NCBI RefSeq assembly: GCF_033118175.1
Contig: NC_083688.1
Coordinates: 3,624,501 to 3,688,500 of the forward strand
Direction of reading: 5' to 3'
Length of the DNA stretch: 64,000 nt
DNA from: Dama dama
Lineage: Eukaryota; Chordata; Mammalia; Artiodactyla; Cervidae
Shown here in pieces: positions 1 through 12,070 of the stretch. The first letter of the stretch is position 1. Every line of letters starts with the position of its first letter. A program made the translations under genes and the position numbers. The notes under the pieces are model-generated. The model worked only from the letters and a program-made list of their open reading frames with translations. It did not search any database and was not told the origin of the DNA.

Positions 1-59
1 CCTTCCTTAAGGTCACATTACCCTGGGAAGCAGCAGAGCCTGGGTATTCAGAAGGAGGC

Positions 60-755
60 TTGGGGTTAGATAGACCAGATGTGGATCCTGACCCCCACTT
101 GTGTTTTCTCGTCTGTTAAATGGGGTGAAGGAACATGAGGCCACCCAGCTATTGGAGTTCTTGTGAGAATTCTGAGGTATGGGGCTTGTACCTAGACAGC
201 ATATTTAAAAGCAGAGACATTACTTTGTCAACAAGGGTCCGTCTAGTCAAAGCTATGGTTTTTCTGGTAGTCATATGTGGACGTGAGTGTTGGACTATAA
301 AGGAAGCTGAGTGCCAAGGAAATGATGCTTTTGAACTGTGGTGTTGGCGAAGACTCTTGAGAGTCCCTTGGTCTTCAAGGAGATCCAACCAGTACACCCT
401 AAAGGAGATCACTGCTGGGTGTTCATTGGAAAGACTGATGTTGAAGCTGAAACTCCAATACTTTGGTCACCTGATGCAAAGAGCTGACTCATTTGAATAG
501 ACCCTGATGCTGGGAAAGATTGAAGGCAGGAGGAGAAGGGGACGACAGGGGATGAGATAGTTGGATGGCATCACCGACTAAATGGACATGGGTTTGGGTG
601 GACTCCGGGAGTTGGTGATGGACAGGGAGGTCTGGCATGCTGCAGTCCACGGGGTCTCAGAGTCAGACACAACTGAGCAACTAAACTGAAATGAACTGAA
701 CACAGTAAGTGTTCAATAATGGTAGTTGGTGTTGCTGTTATTAGTACTATCTTAT
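60..755 (+). mobile_element. MIR SINE split by the BovB at 190-700
   Basis: The left part has a MIR-like tctgttaaatggggtgaag followed by ttgtgagaattctgag; the right part resumes with cacagtaagtgttcaataatgg, the typical MIR 3' stretch. The BovB interrupts it exactly between these. Confidence 0.5.
190..700 (+). mobile_element. BovB LINE, 3' end
   Basis: Begins at cctagacagcatatttaaaagcag and ends in the ACTGAA-type tail. It encodes the decayed C-terminal part of the RTE reverse transcriptase ORF (residues such as FELWCWRRLLRVPW). 5'-truncated, as most BovB copies are. Confidence 0.9.
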
Positions 756-779
756 GGAAGGCAAAGACCACATGTCCAA

Positions 780-1290
780 GAGATCCCAGAGGAATCCAGC
801 AATGAGTGATTCAGCAGGCATAAGGTTTCGTTTGTGCCCTCCAAGAGTCCGTTTCCCAGTCCTGTGTAAGTTCTGGCGGCTCTATGGCAGGGTTAATGGC
901 GACCTCCTCCAAGAGGGCTTATGTCATACCCAGCTCTGCTGCACCCAGATCCCCTGCCCCTGAAACCGGCCACTGCTGACCCAAACCTCCACTGGAGACA
1001 CTCAAACACTCAAAATCAGGTCTGGCTCAGTCGCTGTGGGGTCTCTTGGTGTGCGCAAGGTATTGTTTGAGCCCTCTGAGAGTCCCTGGTGGGTACGGGG
1101 TTTGGTCCTAAATGTGGTTTTTCCCCTCCTACCATCTTGCTAGGGCTTCTCCTTTGCCCTTGGGCATGGGGTGTCTTTTTTTGGTGGGATCCAACATTCT
1201 CTTGTCAATGGTTGTTCAGCAGCATGTTGTAATTTTGGAGTTCTCGCAAGAGAAGATGAGCACACATCCTTCTACTCTGCCATCTTGATT
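780..1290 (+). repeat. Ruminant interspersed sequence joined to the 5' side of a BovB
   Basis: Reads like a dispersed ruminant repeat (tttgtgccctccaagagtc... tctactctgccatcttg) running directly into BovB sequence at about 1298. It differs from the 5' region of the BovB near 30 kb, so it is either an alternative 5' end or a separate element. I cannot name it. Confidence 0.4.
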
Positions 1291-1297
1291 GAGCAGA

Positions 1298-4094
1298 GAC
1301 GGAGCCCAAGCAAAAATGACACCCAGCTGTGGATATGAGTGGTGATGGAAGTAAAGTCAGACTGCTGTAAAGAACAATATTGGGATGTTCAGTCCATGAA
1401 TCAGAGTAAATTGGAGGTGGTCAAACAGGAGATGGCAAGTGTGAACATCAACACTTTAGGAATCAGTGAACTAAAATGGACTGGAATTGGTTAATTTAAT
1501 TCAGATGACCACTATATCTACTACTGTGGGCAAGAATCCCTCAGAAGAAATGGAGTAGTCATCATAGTCAATAAAAGAGTCTGAAATGCAGTACTTGGGT
1601 GCAATCTCATAAACGACAGAATAATCTCTGTTCAATATCATGGTAACCCAAATCTATGCCCCAATCAGAAATGCCGAAGAAGCTGAAATTGAATGGTTCT
1701 GTAAAGACCTACAGAGCCTTCTAGAACTAACACCCCAAAAAGATGTCCTTTTCATTATAGGAGACTGGAATGCAAATGTAGGAAGTCAAAAGATACCTGG
1801 AGTAACAGGCAAATTTGGCCTTGGGGTACAATATGAAGCAGGTCAAAGGCTAACAGAGTTTTGCCAAGAGAATGCACTGTTCATGGCAAACACCCTCTTC
1901 CTACAACACAAGAGAAGACTCTACACATGCACATCACCAGATGGTCAATGCTGAAATCAGGCTGATTATATTCTATATAGCTGAAGAGAAGAAGAAGGAG
2001 AAGTTTTATACAGTCAGCAAAAACAAGACTGGGAGCTGACTGTGGCTCACATCATGAACTCCTTATTGCTAGATTCAGACTTAAATTGAAGAAAGTAGGG
2101 AAAACCACTAGACCATTCAGGTATGACCTAAATCAAATCCCTTACAATTATGCAGTGGAAGTGAGAAATAGACTCAAGGGATTATATCTGATAGACACAG
2201 TGACTGAAGAACTATGGATGGAGGTTTGTGACATTGTGCAAAGAATAGTAAGGAGAGATAAGAAAGCCGTCCTCACTGATCAATTCACAGAAATAGAGGA
2301 AAACAATAGAATGGGAAAGACTAGAGATCTTTTCAAGAAAATTAAAGATACCAAGGGAGCTGTTCATCTAAAGATAGGCACAATAAAGGACAGAAATTGT
2401 ATAGACCTAACAGAAGCAGAAGATATTAAGAAGGGGTGGCAAGAATACACAGAAGAACTATACAATAAAAGATCTTCATGCCCAGATAATCACGATGTTG
2501 TGATCACTCACCTAGAACCAGACATCCTGGAATGTGAAGTCAAGTAGGCCTTAGGAAGCATCACTATGAACAAAGCTAGTGGAAGTGATGGAATTCACCT
2601 CAATGGATCATTGAAAAAGCAAGAGAGTTCCAGAAAAACATCTACTTCTGCTTTATTGACTAAGCCAAAGCCTTTGACTGTGTTCATTTCAGTTCAGTTC
2701 AGTCAGTCATATCTGACTCTTTGCAACCCCATGAACCACAGTACACCAGGCCTCCCTGCCCATATCCAACTCCCGGAGTCCACCCAAAACCCATGTCCAT
2801 TGAGTCGGTGATGCCATCCAACCATCTCATCCTCTGTCGTCCCCTTCTCCTGCCCTCAATCTTTCCCAACATCAGGGTCTTTGCAAATGAGTCAGCTTTC
2901 CGCATCAGGTGGCCAAAGTATTGGAGTTTCAGCTTCAACAACAGTCCCTCCAATGAACAGCCAGGACTGATGTCCTTTAGGATGGACTGGTTTATCTCCT
3001 TGCAGTCCAAGGTAGATGACAACAAACTGTGAAAAATTCTTCAAGAGATGGGAATACCAGACCACCTTACCTGCCTCCTGAGAAATCAGTAGCAGGTCAA
3101 GAAGCAACAGAGAACTGGACATGGAACAACAGACTCGTTCCATATCGGGAAAGGAGTATGTCAAAGCTGTGTATTGTCACTCTGCTTATTTAACTTCTAT
3201 GCAGATTGCATCATGAGAAATGCCAGGCTGGATGAAGCACAAGCTGGAATCAAGATTGCTGGGAGAAATATCAATAACCTCAGATATGCAGATGACAGCA
3301 CCCTTATGGCAGAAAGTGAAGAACTAAAGAGCCTCTTGGTGAAAGTGAATGAGGAGAGTGAAAAAGTTGGCTTAAAGCTCAACATTCAGAAAACTAAGAT
3401 CATGGCATCCAGTCCCATCACTTCATGGCAAATAGATGCGGAAACAATGGAAACTGTGACACACTATTTTTTCAGACTCCAAAATCACTGCAGATGGTGA
3501 CTGCAGCCATGAAATTAAAAGACACTTACTCCTTGGAAGAAAAGTTATGACCAACCTAGACAGCACATTAAAAAGCAAAGATGTTACTTTGCCAGCAAAG
3601 TATGGTTGGCAAAGCTACATTTTTTGACTGGTTTGTCAAAGCTATAGTTTTTCCAGTAGTCACATCCAGTATGGATGTGAGTGTTGGACTACAAAGAAAG
3701 CTGAGCACCGAAGAAATGATGCCTTTGAACTGTGGTGTTGGAGAAGACTCTTGAGGGTCCCTTGGACAGCAAGGAGATCCAACCAGTCCATCCTAAAGGA
3801 AATCAGTCCTGAATATTCATTGGAAGGACTGATGCTGAAGCTGAAACTCCAATACTTTGGACACCTGATGCAAGGAACTGACTCATTTGAAAAGACCCTG
3901 ATGCTGGGAAAGACTGAAGTTAGGAGGAGAAGGAGACAACAGAGGATGAGATAGTTGGATGGCATCACCGATACAATGGACATGATTTTGAGCAAGCTCC
4001 AGGAGTTGGTGATGGACGGGGAAGCCTGGCATGCCACAGTCCATAGGGTCGCAGAGTCAGACATGACTGAGCGATTGAACTGAACTGAACTGAA
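1298..4094 (+). mobile_element. BovB LINE, long copy with endonuclease and RT remnants
   Basis: Covers the start of the ORF (endonuclease-type segment including LFIIGDWNANVGSQ), the linker, the RT palm (LRYADDSTLMAES) and the 3' end with (ACTGAA) tail. It has many stops and internal deletions, for example at about 2600 and around 3600, and is not capable of coding a full protein. A second BovB sits inside it in opposite orientation at 2685-3012. Confidence 0.9.
2685..3012 (-). mobile_element. BovB 3' end nested inside another BovB
   Basis: Antisense BovB 3' end (ttcagttcagttcagtcag ... gcagtccaagg) interrupts the host element between tttgactgtgt and gatgacaacaaactgtg, which are contiguous in intact BovB copies. 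Confidence 0.85.
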
Positions 4095-4206
4095 ATAGTC
4101 ATTATATATGTGTGTATGTATATATTAATAAAACATTTTTGTTTCAAATGTAGAGGGAACATGTGTTTCTTAATTTTTTGTTTCCTTAAAGGCAAGTTTG
4201 CTCATG

Positions 4207-4405
4207 GTCTGTTGCTTTAGTTGTGTCTGACTCTTTGCATGCTGTGGACTGCAGCCCGCCAGTCTCCTGCCCACGGAGTTTTCCTGGCTAGAACACTGGC
4301 GTGGGTTGCCATGCCTTCTCCAGGGGATCTTCCCGACCCAGAAAATGAACCCATGTCTCCTGCATTACAGGTGGATTCTTTACTGTGGAGCCACTGGGAA
4401 AGCCC
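4207..4405 (-). mobile_element. Bov-tA SINE
   Basis: Antisense copy: BovA-derived half (tgtgtctgactctttgca) followed by the tRNA-Glu-like half ending ccactgggaaagcc. Confidence 0.85.
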
Positions 4406-4747
4406 CAAAGTCAACTTTCTAAACTACAATTTACACAAAATTTGGTATGGTCGGTCTTTTTAATTTGGGGCACCCTAACAGGTTTGTAACAGAATTTCAT
4501 GTAATGTCAGTTTTCACTTTCCTAATGTCTAATGATGCGGAGCATCTTTTCTCTATGCCAGTTTATCAATCTACATCTTCTTTGGTGAAGAGTCTGTTCA
4601 AATGCTTTGCTCATTTTTAAAACTTGAGTGATTTGTTTTTTTACTAAGTTTTGAGAGTTCTTAACAAATTCTGGATAAAAGTCCATTATCAGATGTGTGA
4701 TTCGCAAATATTTTCTTTTGGTCTATGATGTGTCTTTCTACTATCTT

Positions 4748-5945
4748 CAGTTCAGTTCAGTTGCTCAGTCGTGTCCGACTCCTTGCAACCCTATGAACCG
4801 CAGCACGCCAGGCCTCCCTGTCCATCACCAACTCCCGGAGTTCACTCAAACTTGTGTCCATCGAGTCGGTGATGCCATCCAGCCATCGCATCCTCTTGCC
4901 CCCAATCCCTCCCAGCATCAGGGTCTTTTCCAACGAGTTAACCCTTTGCATGAGGTGGCCAAAGTACTGGAGTTTCAACCTCAGCATCAGTCCTTCCAAT
5001 GAACACCCAGGACTGATCTCCTTCAGGATGGACTGGTTGGATCTCCTTGCAGTCCAAGGGACTCTCAAGAGTCTTCTCCAACACCACAGTTCAAAAGCAT
5101 CAGTTCTTCGGTGCTCAGCTTTCTTTATGGTCCAACACTCACATCCATACATGACTACTGGAAAAACCATACTTTTGACTACACAGACTTTGGTTGGCAA
5201 AATAATGTCTCTGCTTTTCAAAGTGCTGTCTAGGTTGGCCATAACTTTTCTTCCAAGGAGCAAGCATCTTTTAATTTCATGGCTACAGTCACCATCTGCG
5301 GTGAGTTTGGAGCCCAAGAAGTAAAGTCTGTCACAGCTTCCATTGTTTCCCCATCTATTTGCCATGAAGTGATGGGACTGGATGCTGTGATCTTAGTTTT
5401 CTGAATGTTGAGTCTTTAGACAGCTTTTTCACTCTCTTCTTTCACTTTCGTCAAGAGGCTCTTTAGTTCCTCTTCATTTTCTGCCATAAGGATGGTGTCA
5501 TCTGCATACCTGAGGTTATTGATATCTCTCCTGGCAATCTTGATTCCAGCTTGTGCTTCATCAAACCCAGCATTTTGCATAATGTACTTGGCATAGAAGC
5601 TAAATTAGCAGAGTGATAATATACAGCCTTTATGTACTCCTTTCCCGATTTGGAACAAGTCTGTTGTTCCATGTCCGGTTCTTACTGTTGCTTCTTGACC
5701 TGCATACAGATTTCTCAGGAGGCAGGCAAGATGGTCAAGTATTCCCATCTCTTGAAGAATTTTCCACAGTTTGTTGTGATCCACATAGTCAAAGGCTTTG
5801 GTGTAGTCGATAAAACAGAAGTAGATGCTTTTCTGGACTCTCTTGCTTTTTCAATGATCCAACAGATGTTGGCAATTTGATCTCTCGTTCCTCTGCCTCT
5901 TCTAAATCCAGCTTGAACATCTGGAAGTTCTTGGTTCTTGAGAAC
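4748..5945 (-). mobile_element. BovB LINE, 1.2 kb copy
   Basis: Begins with the antisense tail ttcagttcagttcagttgctcag and runs up through the RT C-terminal region. A 202-residue stretch of RT is still open on - (4757-5365), so this copy is relatively young, although strongly 5'-truncated. Confidence 0.9.
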
Positions 5946-6199
5946 TTTGTTCATATGGCATATGTCAAAAATTCCTTCCTTTTTAAAGCTGAATAATATA
6001 ATCCATTTAAAAATAACTTTACCAAAGTATAATTTGGATATCATACCATTCCTTCAAGAGTATAATTGTTTTATATATTCACAGCTGTGCAGCCATCACC
6101 ACAATCTAATTTTAGGACATTTTCAACACACTTCAAAGAAATCACCCCAACAGTTACTCCCCAACCTCCTCTACCCCCCACTCCCTTCCCTAAGCCCTG

Positions 6200-6414
6200 G
6201 GGGTGGTGGCTTAGTCACTAAGTCAAGTCCAACACTAAGTCATGTCCCAGGCTCCTCTGTCCACGGGATTTTTCCAGCAGGAATACTGGAGTGGGTTGCC
6301 ATTTCCTTCTCCAGGGGATTCTTCCCGACCCAGGGATCAAAGCATGTCTCTTCCATTGCAGGCAGTCTCCTGCATTGCAGGAGGATTCTTTACCTCTGAG
6401 CCAACAGGGAAGCC
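6200..6414 (-). mobile_element. Bov-tA SINE
   Basis: Antisense copy ending gccaacagggaagcc; inserted in the L1. Confidence 0.85.
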
Positions 6415-6986
6415 ATCTGTAAGCCACAGGCAATGGCTAATCTACTTTCTGTCTCTATAGAGCTGCTTCTTCTTCAATTTCATGTAAATGAAATCATGTA
6501 ATATTTGGCCTTTTATGACTGGCTTCTTTCTTTTAACAATGTTCTTGCGATTCATTCATCTTATAGCATGTATCAATATTTTATTCTTTTTAATTGTTGA
6601 ACAGTTGTCAAATAAGACATGAATTCAAACAACAGTTGAATAAAACATGAATAATGTTCCATTGAATAGATATTCCACCTTTCATGTATCCATTCATCAA
6701 CTGATAAACACTTGTTTTTTGTTTTCTTTTTTCTGATTTTTGGTTATTATGAATAATGCTGCTATGAACATCTGTGTGCAAATTTTTGCGTGGATGTATG
6801 TTTTCATTTCTCTTTGGTACATACCTAGGAGTGGAGTTGCTGAGTCATGTATGGTAACTCCATGTTTAACACTTTGAGAACTGTCAAATGTTTTCCAAAG
6901 CGGCTGCACCATTTTTACATTTCCATCAGCAAAATATAAACTTTCCAACTCCTCCACAACCTTGCCAACACTTGTTATCATTTGTC

Positions 6987-7036
<50 letters not shown>
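6987..7036. repeat. (TA)n(GA)n microsatellite
   Basis: About ten TA units followed by about fifteen GA units inside the antisense L1. Confidence 0.95.
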
Positions 7037-7038
<2 letters not shown>

Positions 7039-8299
7039 AATAATGTCATCCTAGTGGGTGTGAAGTCATCTCTCATTATGGTTTTGATTGTGTTTCCCTA
7101 ATGACTAATGATGTTGAGCAAATTTTCTTGGGCTTATTGGTCATTGTTAATCTTCTTTAGAGAAATGTTTATTCAAGTCTTTCACCTGTTTTTTTTCCCC
7201 AAACTTTAAGCTTCTTATTTTGTATTGGGGTATAGCAAATTAACAATGGGGTGATAATTTAGGGTGAACAGTCCTTTACCTATTTTTAAATTGGGTTGTT
7301 ATTTTATTGCTGACATACAGGAGTTCTTTACATATTCTGGACCCAAGTTCCTTATCAGATGTATAATTTACACATATACTGTTCTATCTTATGGGCTGTC
7401 TTTTTACTTTCTTAGGGGTATGGTTTGCAACACAGAAGTCTTTAATTTTGATGAAGTTCAATTTGTCTCTTTTTTTGGTCCCTTATGCTTTTGTTGTAGT
7501 TTCTAAGAAGCCACTGCCTAAACTAAGGTCACAAAGATCTACTCCAATGTTTTCTTCTAAGAGCTTTATAGTTTTAATCCTTACAGTTAAAGCTATTATC
7601 CATTTTGAGTTAATTTTTGTGTATGGGATGGGAAAGGAAACCAGCTTCATTCTTTTACATGTGGATATCTAGTGTTTCAGCACCATTTTTCTAAGGCCTC
7701 TTTTCTTCTTGATTGTCTTGGTACCCTTGTTGAACTATGGTCCATTCTGATTAATTTTTTAATATGGTGAGAGGTATGGAAAAATTCTTTTTTCTTTTTT
7801 TCTCCTTCCTCCCTCCCTTCTTTCCCTCCTCTCTCTTTTTCATAACTATTGTCAATTGTTCCAGCACCATTTTTGAAAATCTATTCTTCCTCCTTGGAAT
7901 TGCTTTTATACTTTTGTCAAAAATAAATTCTGCATAAATGTGTAGGTCTAATTCTGGATCATCTGTTATATTTCATTGATTGTTTGTCTTTATACCAGTC
8001 TATACTGTGTTAATTAAAGTAACTTTATAAGCCTTAAAATTAGGTCATCTATAAATCTGTCAACTTTGCTGCTTTCAAAGTCAATTTGATATTTTAGGTC
8101 CTCTGCATTTCCATATGCATTTTAGGATCAGTTTGTCAGTTTCTACAAGAAAAGTGTACTAGGATTTTGATTGAGAGGGCATTGACTCTATAGAGCAAAT
8201 GACACCTTAAGAAAATGCAGTCTTCTGATTCATAAACATGGTCTTTCTTGATTTCTCTGGGCATTGTTTCATAGTTATATATGTACAAGTCTTCCACAA

Positions 8300-8501
8300 G
8301 CTTCCCTAGTGGCTCGGATGGTAAAGAATCTGCCTGCAATGCAGGACTCCTTGGTTTGATCCCTGGGTTGGGAAGACCCCCTGGAGAAGAGAATGGCTAC
8401 CCACTCCAGTATTTTTGCCTGGAGAATCCCATGGACAGAGGAGCCTGGTGGGCTATAGACCATAGGATTGCTAAGAGTTGGACACAACTGAGTGACTTTC
8501 T
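8300..8501 (+). mobile_element. Bov-tA SINE
   Basis: Sense copy starting gcttccctagtggctcggatgg with A/B-box-like tRNA half, ending acacaactgagtgactttc. Confidence 0.9.
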
Positions 8502-8632
8502 TCCTTCTTCTTTTCCACGATTCCTAAATATTTCATATTTTTGGAAGTTACTGTTAAAGTATATTTTTCAATTCATTTTCTGGTTGTTTATTGCTAGTAA
8601 ACATGAAATTAAAAGAAATTAAAAAACATGAG

Positions 8633-9190
8633 ATTGCAGCCATGAAATTAAAAGGTGCTTGTTCCTTGGAAGAAAAGCTATGATCAACCTAAACAGCGTA
8701 TTAAAAAGCATATTCCTTTGCCAACAAAGGTCCGTCTAGTCAAGGCTATGGTTTTACCAGTGGTCATGTATGGATGTGAGAGTTGGACTATAAAGAAAGC
8801 TGAGCGCCAAAGAATTGATGCTTTTGAACTGTGGTGTTGGAGAAGACTGTTGAGAGTCCCTTGGACTACAAGGAGATCCAATCAGTCCATCCTAAAGGAA
8901 ATCAGCTCTGAATATTCATTGGAAGGACTGACGCTGAAGCTGAAATTCCAATACTTTGACTACCTGATGTGAAGAACTAACTCATTGGAAAAGACCCTGA
9001 TGCTGGGGAAGATTAAAGGCAGGAGGAGAAGGGGACAGCAGAGGATGAGACTGTTGGATGGAGTCACCAACCTGATGGGCATGAGTTTGAGCAAGCTCCA
9101 GGAGCTGGTGATGGACAGGGAAGCCTGACATGCTACAGTCCATGGGGTCACAAAGAGTCAGACACGACTGAGCAACTGAACTAAACTGAC
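8633..9190 (+). mobile_element. BovB LINE, 3' end
   Basis: Starts at tgcagccatgaaattaaaag and ends in the ACTGAA-like tail. The flanks carry a similar gctagtaaa / gttagtaaa, a possible target-site duplication in the L1. Confidence 0.9.
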
Positions 9191-9324
9191 TGTTAGTAAA
9201 TAGGAATACAGTTTTCTTGTATTTTCATCTTGTATCCTGCTCCTCCTTGCTACTAAACTGAATTAGTTCTAGCAACTTTTTTGTAGGTTCTATAGGATTA
9301 AAAAAACAACAACAACATTATGTT

Positions 9325-10383
9325 TGTGCGACTGACTATGTGAAAGCCTTTGACTGTGTGGATCACAATAAACTGTGGAAAATTCTGAAAGAGATGGGAA
9401 TACCAGACCACCTGACCTGCCTCTTAAGAAGGTAGGCAACAGTTAGAACTGGACATGGAACAACAGACTGGTTCCAAATAGGAAAAGGAGTACATCAAGG
9501 CTGTATATTGTCATTCTGCTTATTTAACTTATATGCAGAGTACATCATGAGAAACACTGGGCTGGAGGAAGCACAAGCTGGAATCAAAATTGCCAGGAGA
9601 AATATCAATTACCTCAGATATGCAGATGACACCACCCTTATGGCAGAAAGTGCAGAAGCACTAAAGAGCCTCTTGATGAAAGTGAAAGAGGAGAGTGAAA
9701 AAGTTGGCTTAAAGCTCAACATTCAGAAAACTACGATCATGGCATCTGGTCCCATCACTTCATGGCAAATAGATGGGGAAACAGTGGAAACAGTAGCTGA
9801 TTTTATTTTTCTGGGCTCCAAAATTGCTGCAGATGGTGATTGTAGCCATGAAATTAAAAGACGCTTACTCCTCGGAAGGAAAGTTATGACCAACGTAGAC
9901 AGCATATTGAAAAGCAGCGACTACTTTGTCAACAAAGGTCCATCTAGTCAAGGCTATGGTTTTTCTGGTAGTCATGTATGGATGTTTGAGTTGGACTATA
10001 AAGAAAGCTGAGCACAGAAGAATTGATGATTTTGAACTGTGGTGTTGGAGAAGACTCTTGAGAGTCCCTTGGACTACAAGGAGACCCAACCAGTCCATCC
10101 TAAAGCAGACCAGTGTTCATTGGAAGGACTGATGCTGAAGCTGAAATACTTTGGCCACCTGATGTGAAGAGCTGCCTCATTTGAAAAGACCCTGATGCTG
10201 GAAAAGATTGATGGCAGGAGGAGAAGGAGATGACAGAGGATGAGATGGTTGGATGGCATCACCGACTCAGTGGACATGGGTTTGAGTGAACTCCAGGAGT
10301 TGGTGATGGACAGGGAGGCCTGGCGTGCTGTGGTTCATGGGGTCGCAAAGAGTTGGACATGACAGAGAGACTGAACTGAACTG
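9325..10383 (+). mobile_element. BovB LINE, RT palm to 3' end
   Basis: Starts near gactgactatgtgaaagcc and includes the palm motif YLRYADDTTLMAES in an ORF at 9508-10011, then frameshifts. Ends aactgaactga. It lies less than 150 bp from the BovB at 8633-9190, with a scrap of L1 between them. Confidence 0.9.
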
Positions 10384-11044
10384 ATGTTTATGCGAATAGA
10401 GACAATATTCCTTCTTTTCCAGTCTGAATGCCTTTTATTTATTTTCTTGCCTTATTGAACTGGCTGAAACAACAAGTAAAATGTTGAACAGAATAGTGAT
10501 ACTGGAGATTCTTGTTTTTTTCCTAATCTCAGAGGGAAAAGTAATCAGTCTTTGCCCATTAAGTACATTGTTAGCTGCAAGTTTGTTTTTTTTTTTTGTA
10601 GATGCTATTTTTCAAGATGAGGAAGTTCCCTTCTATCTCAGTTTTCTGACAGTTTTCTTAAAAATCAGAGACAGGTGTAAGATTTTGTCAAATGAATGAG
10701 GTTTTTTGCATTTATTAAGATAATTATATGGTTTTTCTTTTTTATTCTTTAAACAGGATATATTACCTTGATTGATTTGGTGTAAAACCTAGCTTTCCTC
10801 CTTGTCATAAACTTCACTTGATCATTGTATATTTTCCTTTTTATATCTTGTTGGACTCTGTTTGCTAACATTTTATTAAAATTTTTTACATCTATGTTCA
10901 TGAGGGATATTAGTCTGCATTATTTTCTTATAATGTCTTCATTATTTTTTGTTTGTTTGTTTGTTGTTAGAATAATCATGGCTTTATAGTACAAATTGGG
11001 ATGCATTCCCTCCACTTATATTCTCTGGAAGAATTTGTGTGGAT

Positions 11045-11626
11045 GAGCTCACTTGTGTCCTCCCAAAATTTATATGTGACGCTAACCCCTAGTATCTCAG
11101 GAAAAAAGTGGAAAGTGAAATTCGCTCAGTCTTGTCTGACTCTTTGTGACCCTATGGACTATACAGTCCATGGAGTTCTCCAGGCCAGAATACTGGAGTG
11201 GGTAGCCTTTCTCTTCTCCTGGGGATCTTCCCAATCCAGGGATTGAATCCAGGTCTCCCACATTGCAGGTGGATTCTTTACCAGCTGAGCCACAAGGGAA
11301 GCCCAATATCTCAGAAGATGATTATATTTGGATAAATGGTTTTTAACTGAGTTTAAATGAGACCATCAGGGGGCCCAGTCCAGGGGCCTGGTCTTTATGA
11401 GACGAGGGAATTCAGACACAGAAAGAAACAGAAGGGATGTGTGTGCACCAAGGAAAGAATATGTGCAAACACAGCAAGCTGAGGAGAGAGGCCTCAGAAT
11501 GAAATCAACTCTGCCAACACGTTCATCTTGGACTCCAACCTTCCAGAAATGTGAGAAAATGAATTTCTGTTGTTTAAGCAACCCAGTCTATGGTACTTTG
11601 TTATGGCACTCCTTGCAGCCTAATAC
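11045..11626 (+). mobile_element. MaLR-type (MLT1-like) solitary LTR
   Basis: Has the familiar order: cctcccaaaatttatatgtg, a middle ending gaggagagaggcctcag, then ctgttgtttaagcaacccag and a 3' end cctaatacag. Split by the Bov-tA at 11101-11304 and itself inserted into the antisense L1. Confidence 0.5.
11101..11304 (-). mobile_element. Bov-tA SINE with target-site duplication
   Basis: Antisense copy inserted in the LTR. The flanking direct repeat is agtatctcag (11091-11100) and aatatctcag (11305-11314), differing at one base. Confidence 0.9.
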
Positions 11627-11859
11627 AGTTGGTATTATTTCTCCTTTAAGTATGTGGTTGTATTCACCTGTGAAGTCATCTAAACTTGAAGTTTATTTAT
11701 GAAAAGGTTTTAAACTACATGCTCCATTTGTTTCATAGACATAGGGGCTATTTCCAGTTGAATGAGTTTGTGTCTTTCAAGGAGATGGAACTTTCCATCT
11801 TAGTTGTGGAATGCACTGCCTTGCATTCATTTTAGCACAGAAAAAACGACATAAACACA

Positions 11860-12070
11860 TACCCTGCACTGTAACTGTGAATCTGCCGTATGACACAGGG
11901 AGGTCAAACTGGTGCTTTGTGAAACCTAGAGGAGTGAGGTGGGGTGGGAGTTGGGAGGGAGGGTCGAGAGGCAGAGGACGCGTGTGCATCGATGGTGAGT
12001 CATGTTGATGTGCAGCAGAAACCAACACAATATTATAAAGCAATTATCTTTCAACTAAAAAAAATACATT
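11860..12070 (+). repeat. Ruminant L1-type 3'-end repeat
   Basis: Has tatgacacagggaggtcaaac ... gcagaaaccaacacaatatt followed by an A-rich tail, a common artiodactyl retroelement 3' end. Family name uncertain. Confidence 0.4.

Larger units (their letters stand above)
4406..11795 (-). mobile_element. L1 LINE, antisense, heavily interrupted
   Basis: Antisense L1 sequence is visible at about 4470-4747, 5946-6199, 6415-8299, 8502-8632, 9191-9324, 10384-11045 and 11627-11795. Examples are the 3' segment with cttatcagatgtataattt and the ORF2 segment with attcacctgtgaagtcatc. The gaps are filled by BovB, Bov-tA and LTR insertions listed separately. Order and orientation of the pieces are consistent with one element. 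Confidence 0.65.

Noticed and set aside
4757..5365. 202-codon reverse-transcriptase-like ORF
   Set aside because: It is the C-terminal piece of a 5'-truncated BovB LINE, not a host gene. The same holds for the ORFs at 9508-10011, 29658-30242 and 32070-32576.
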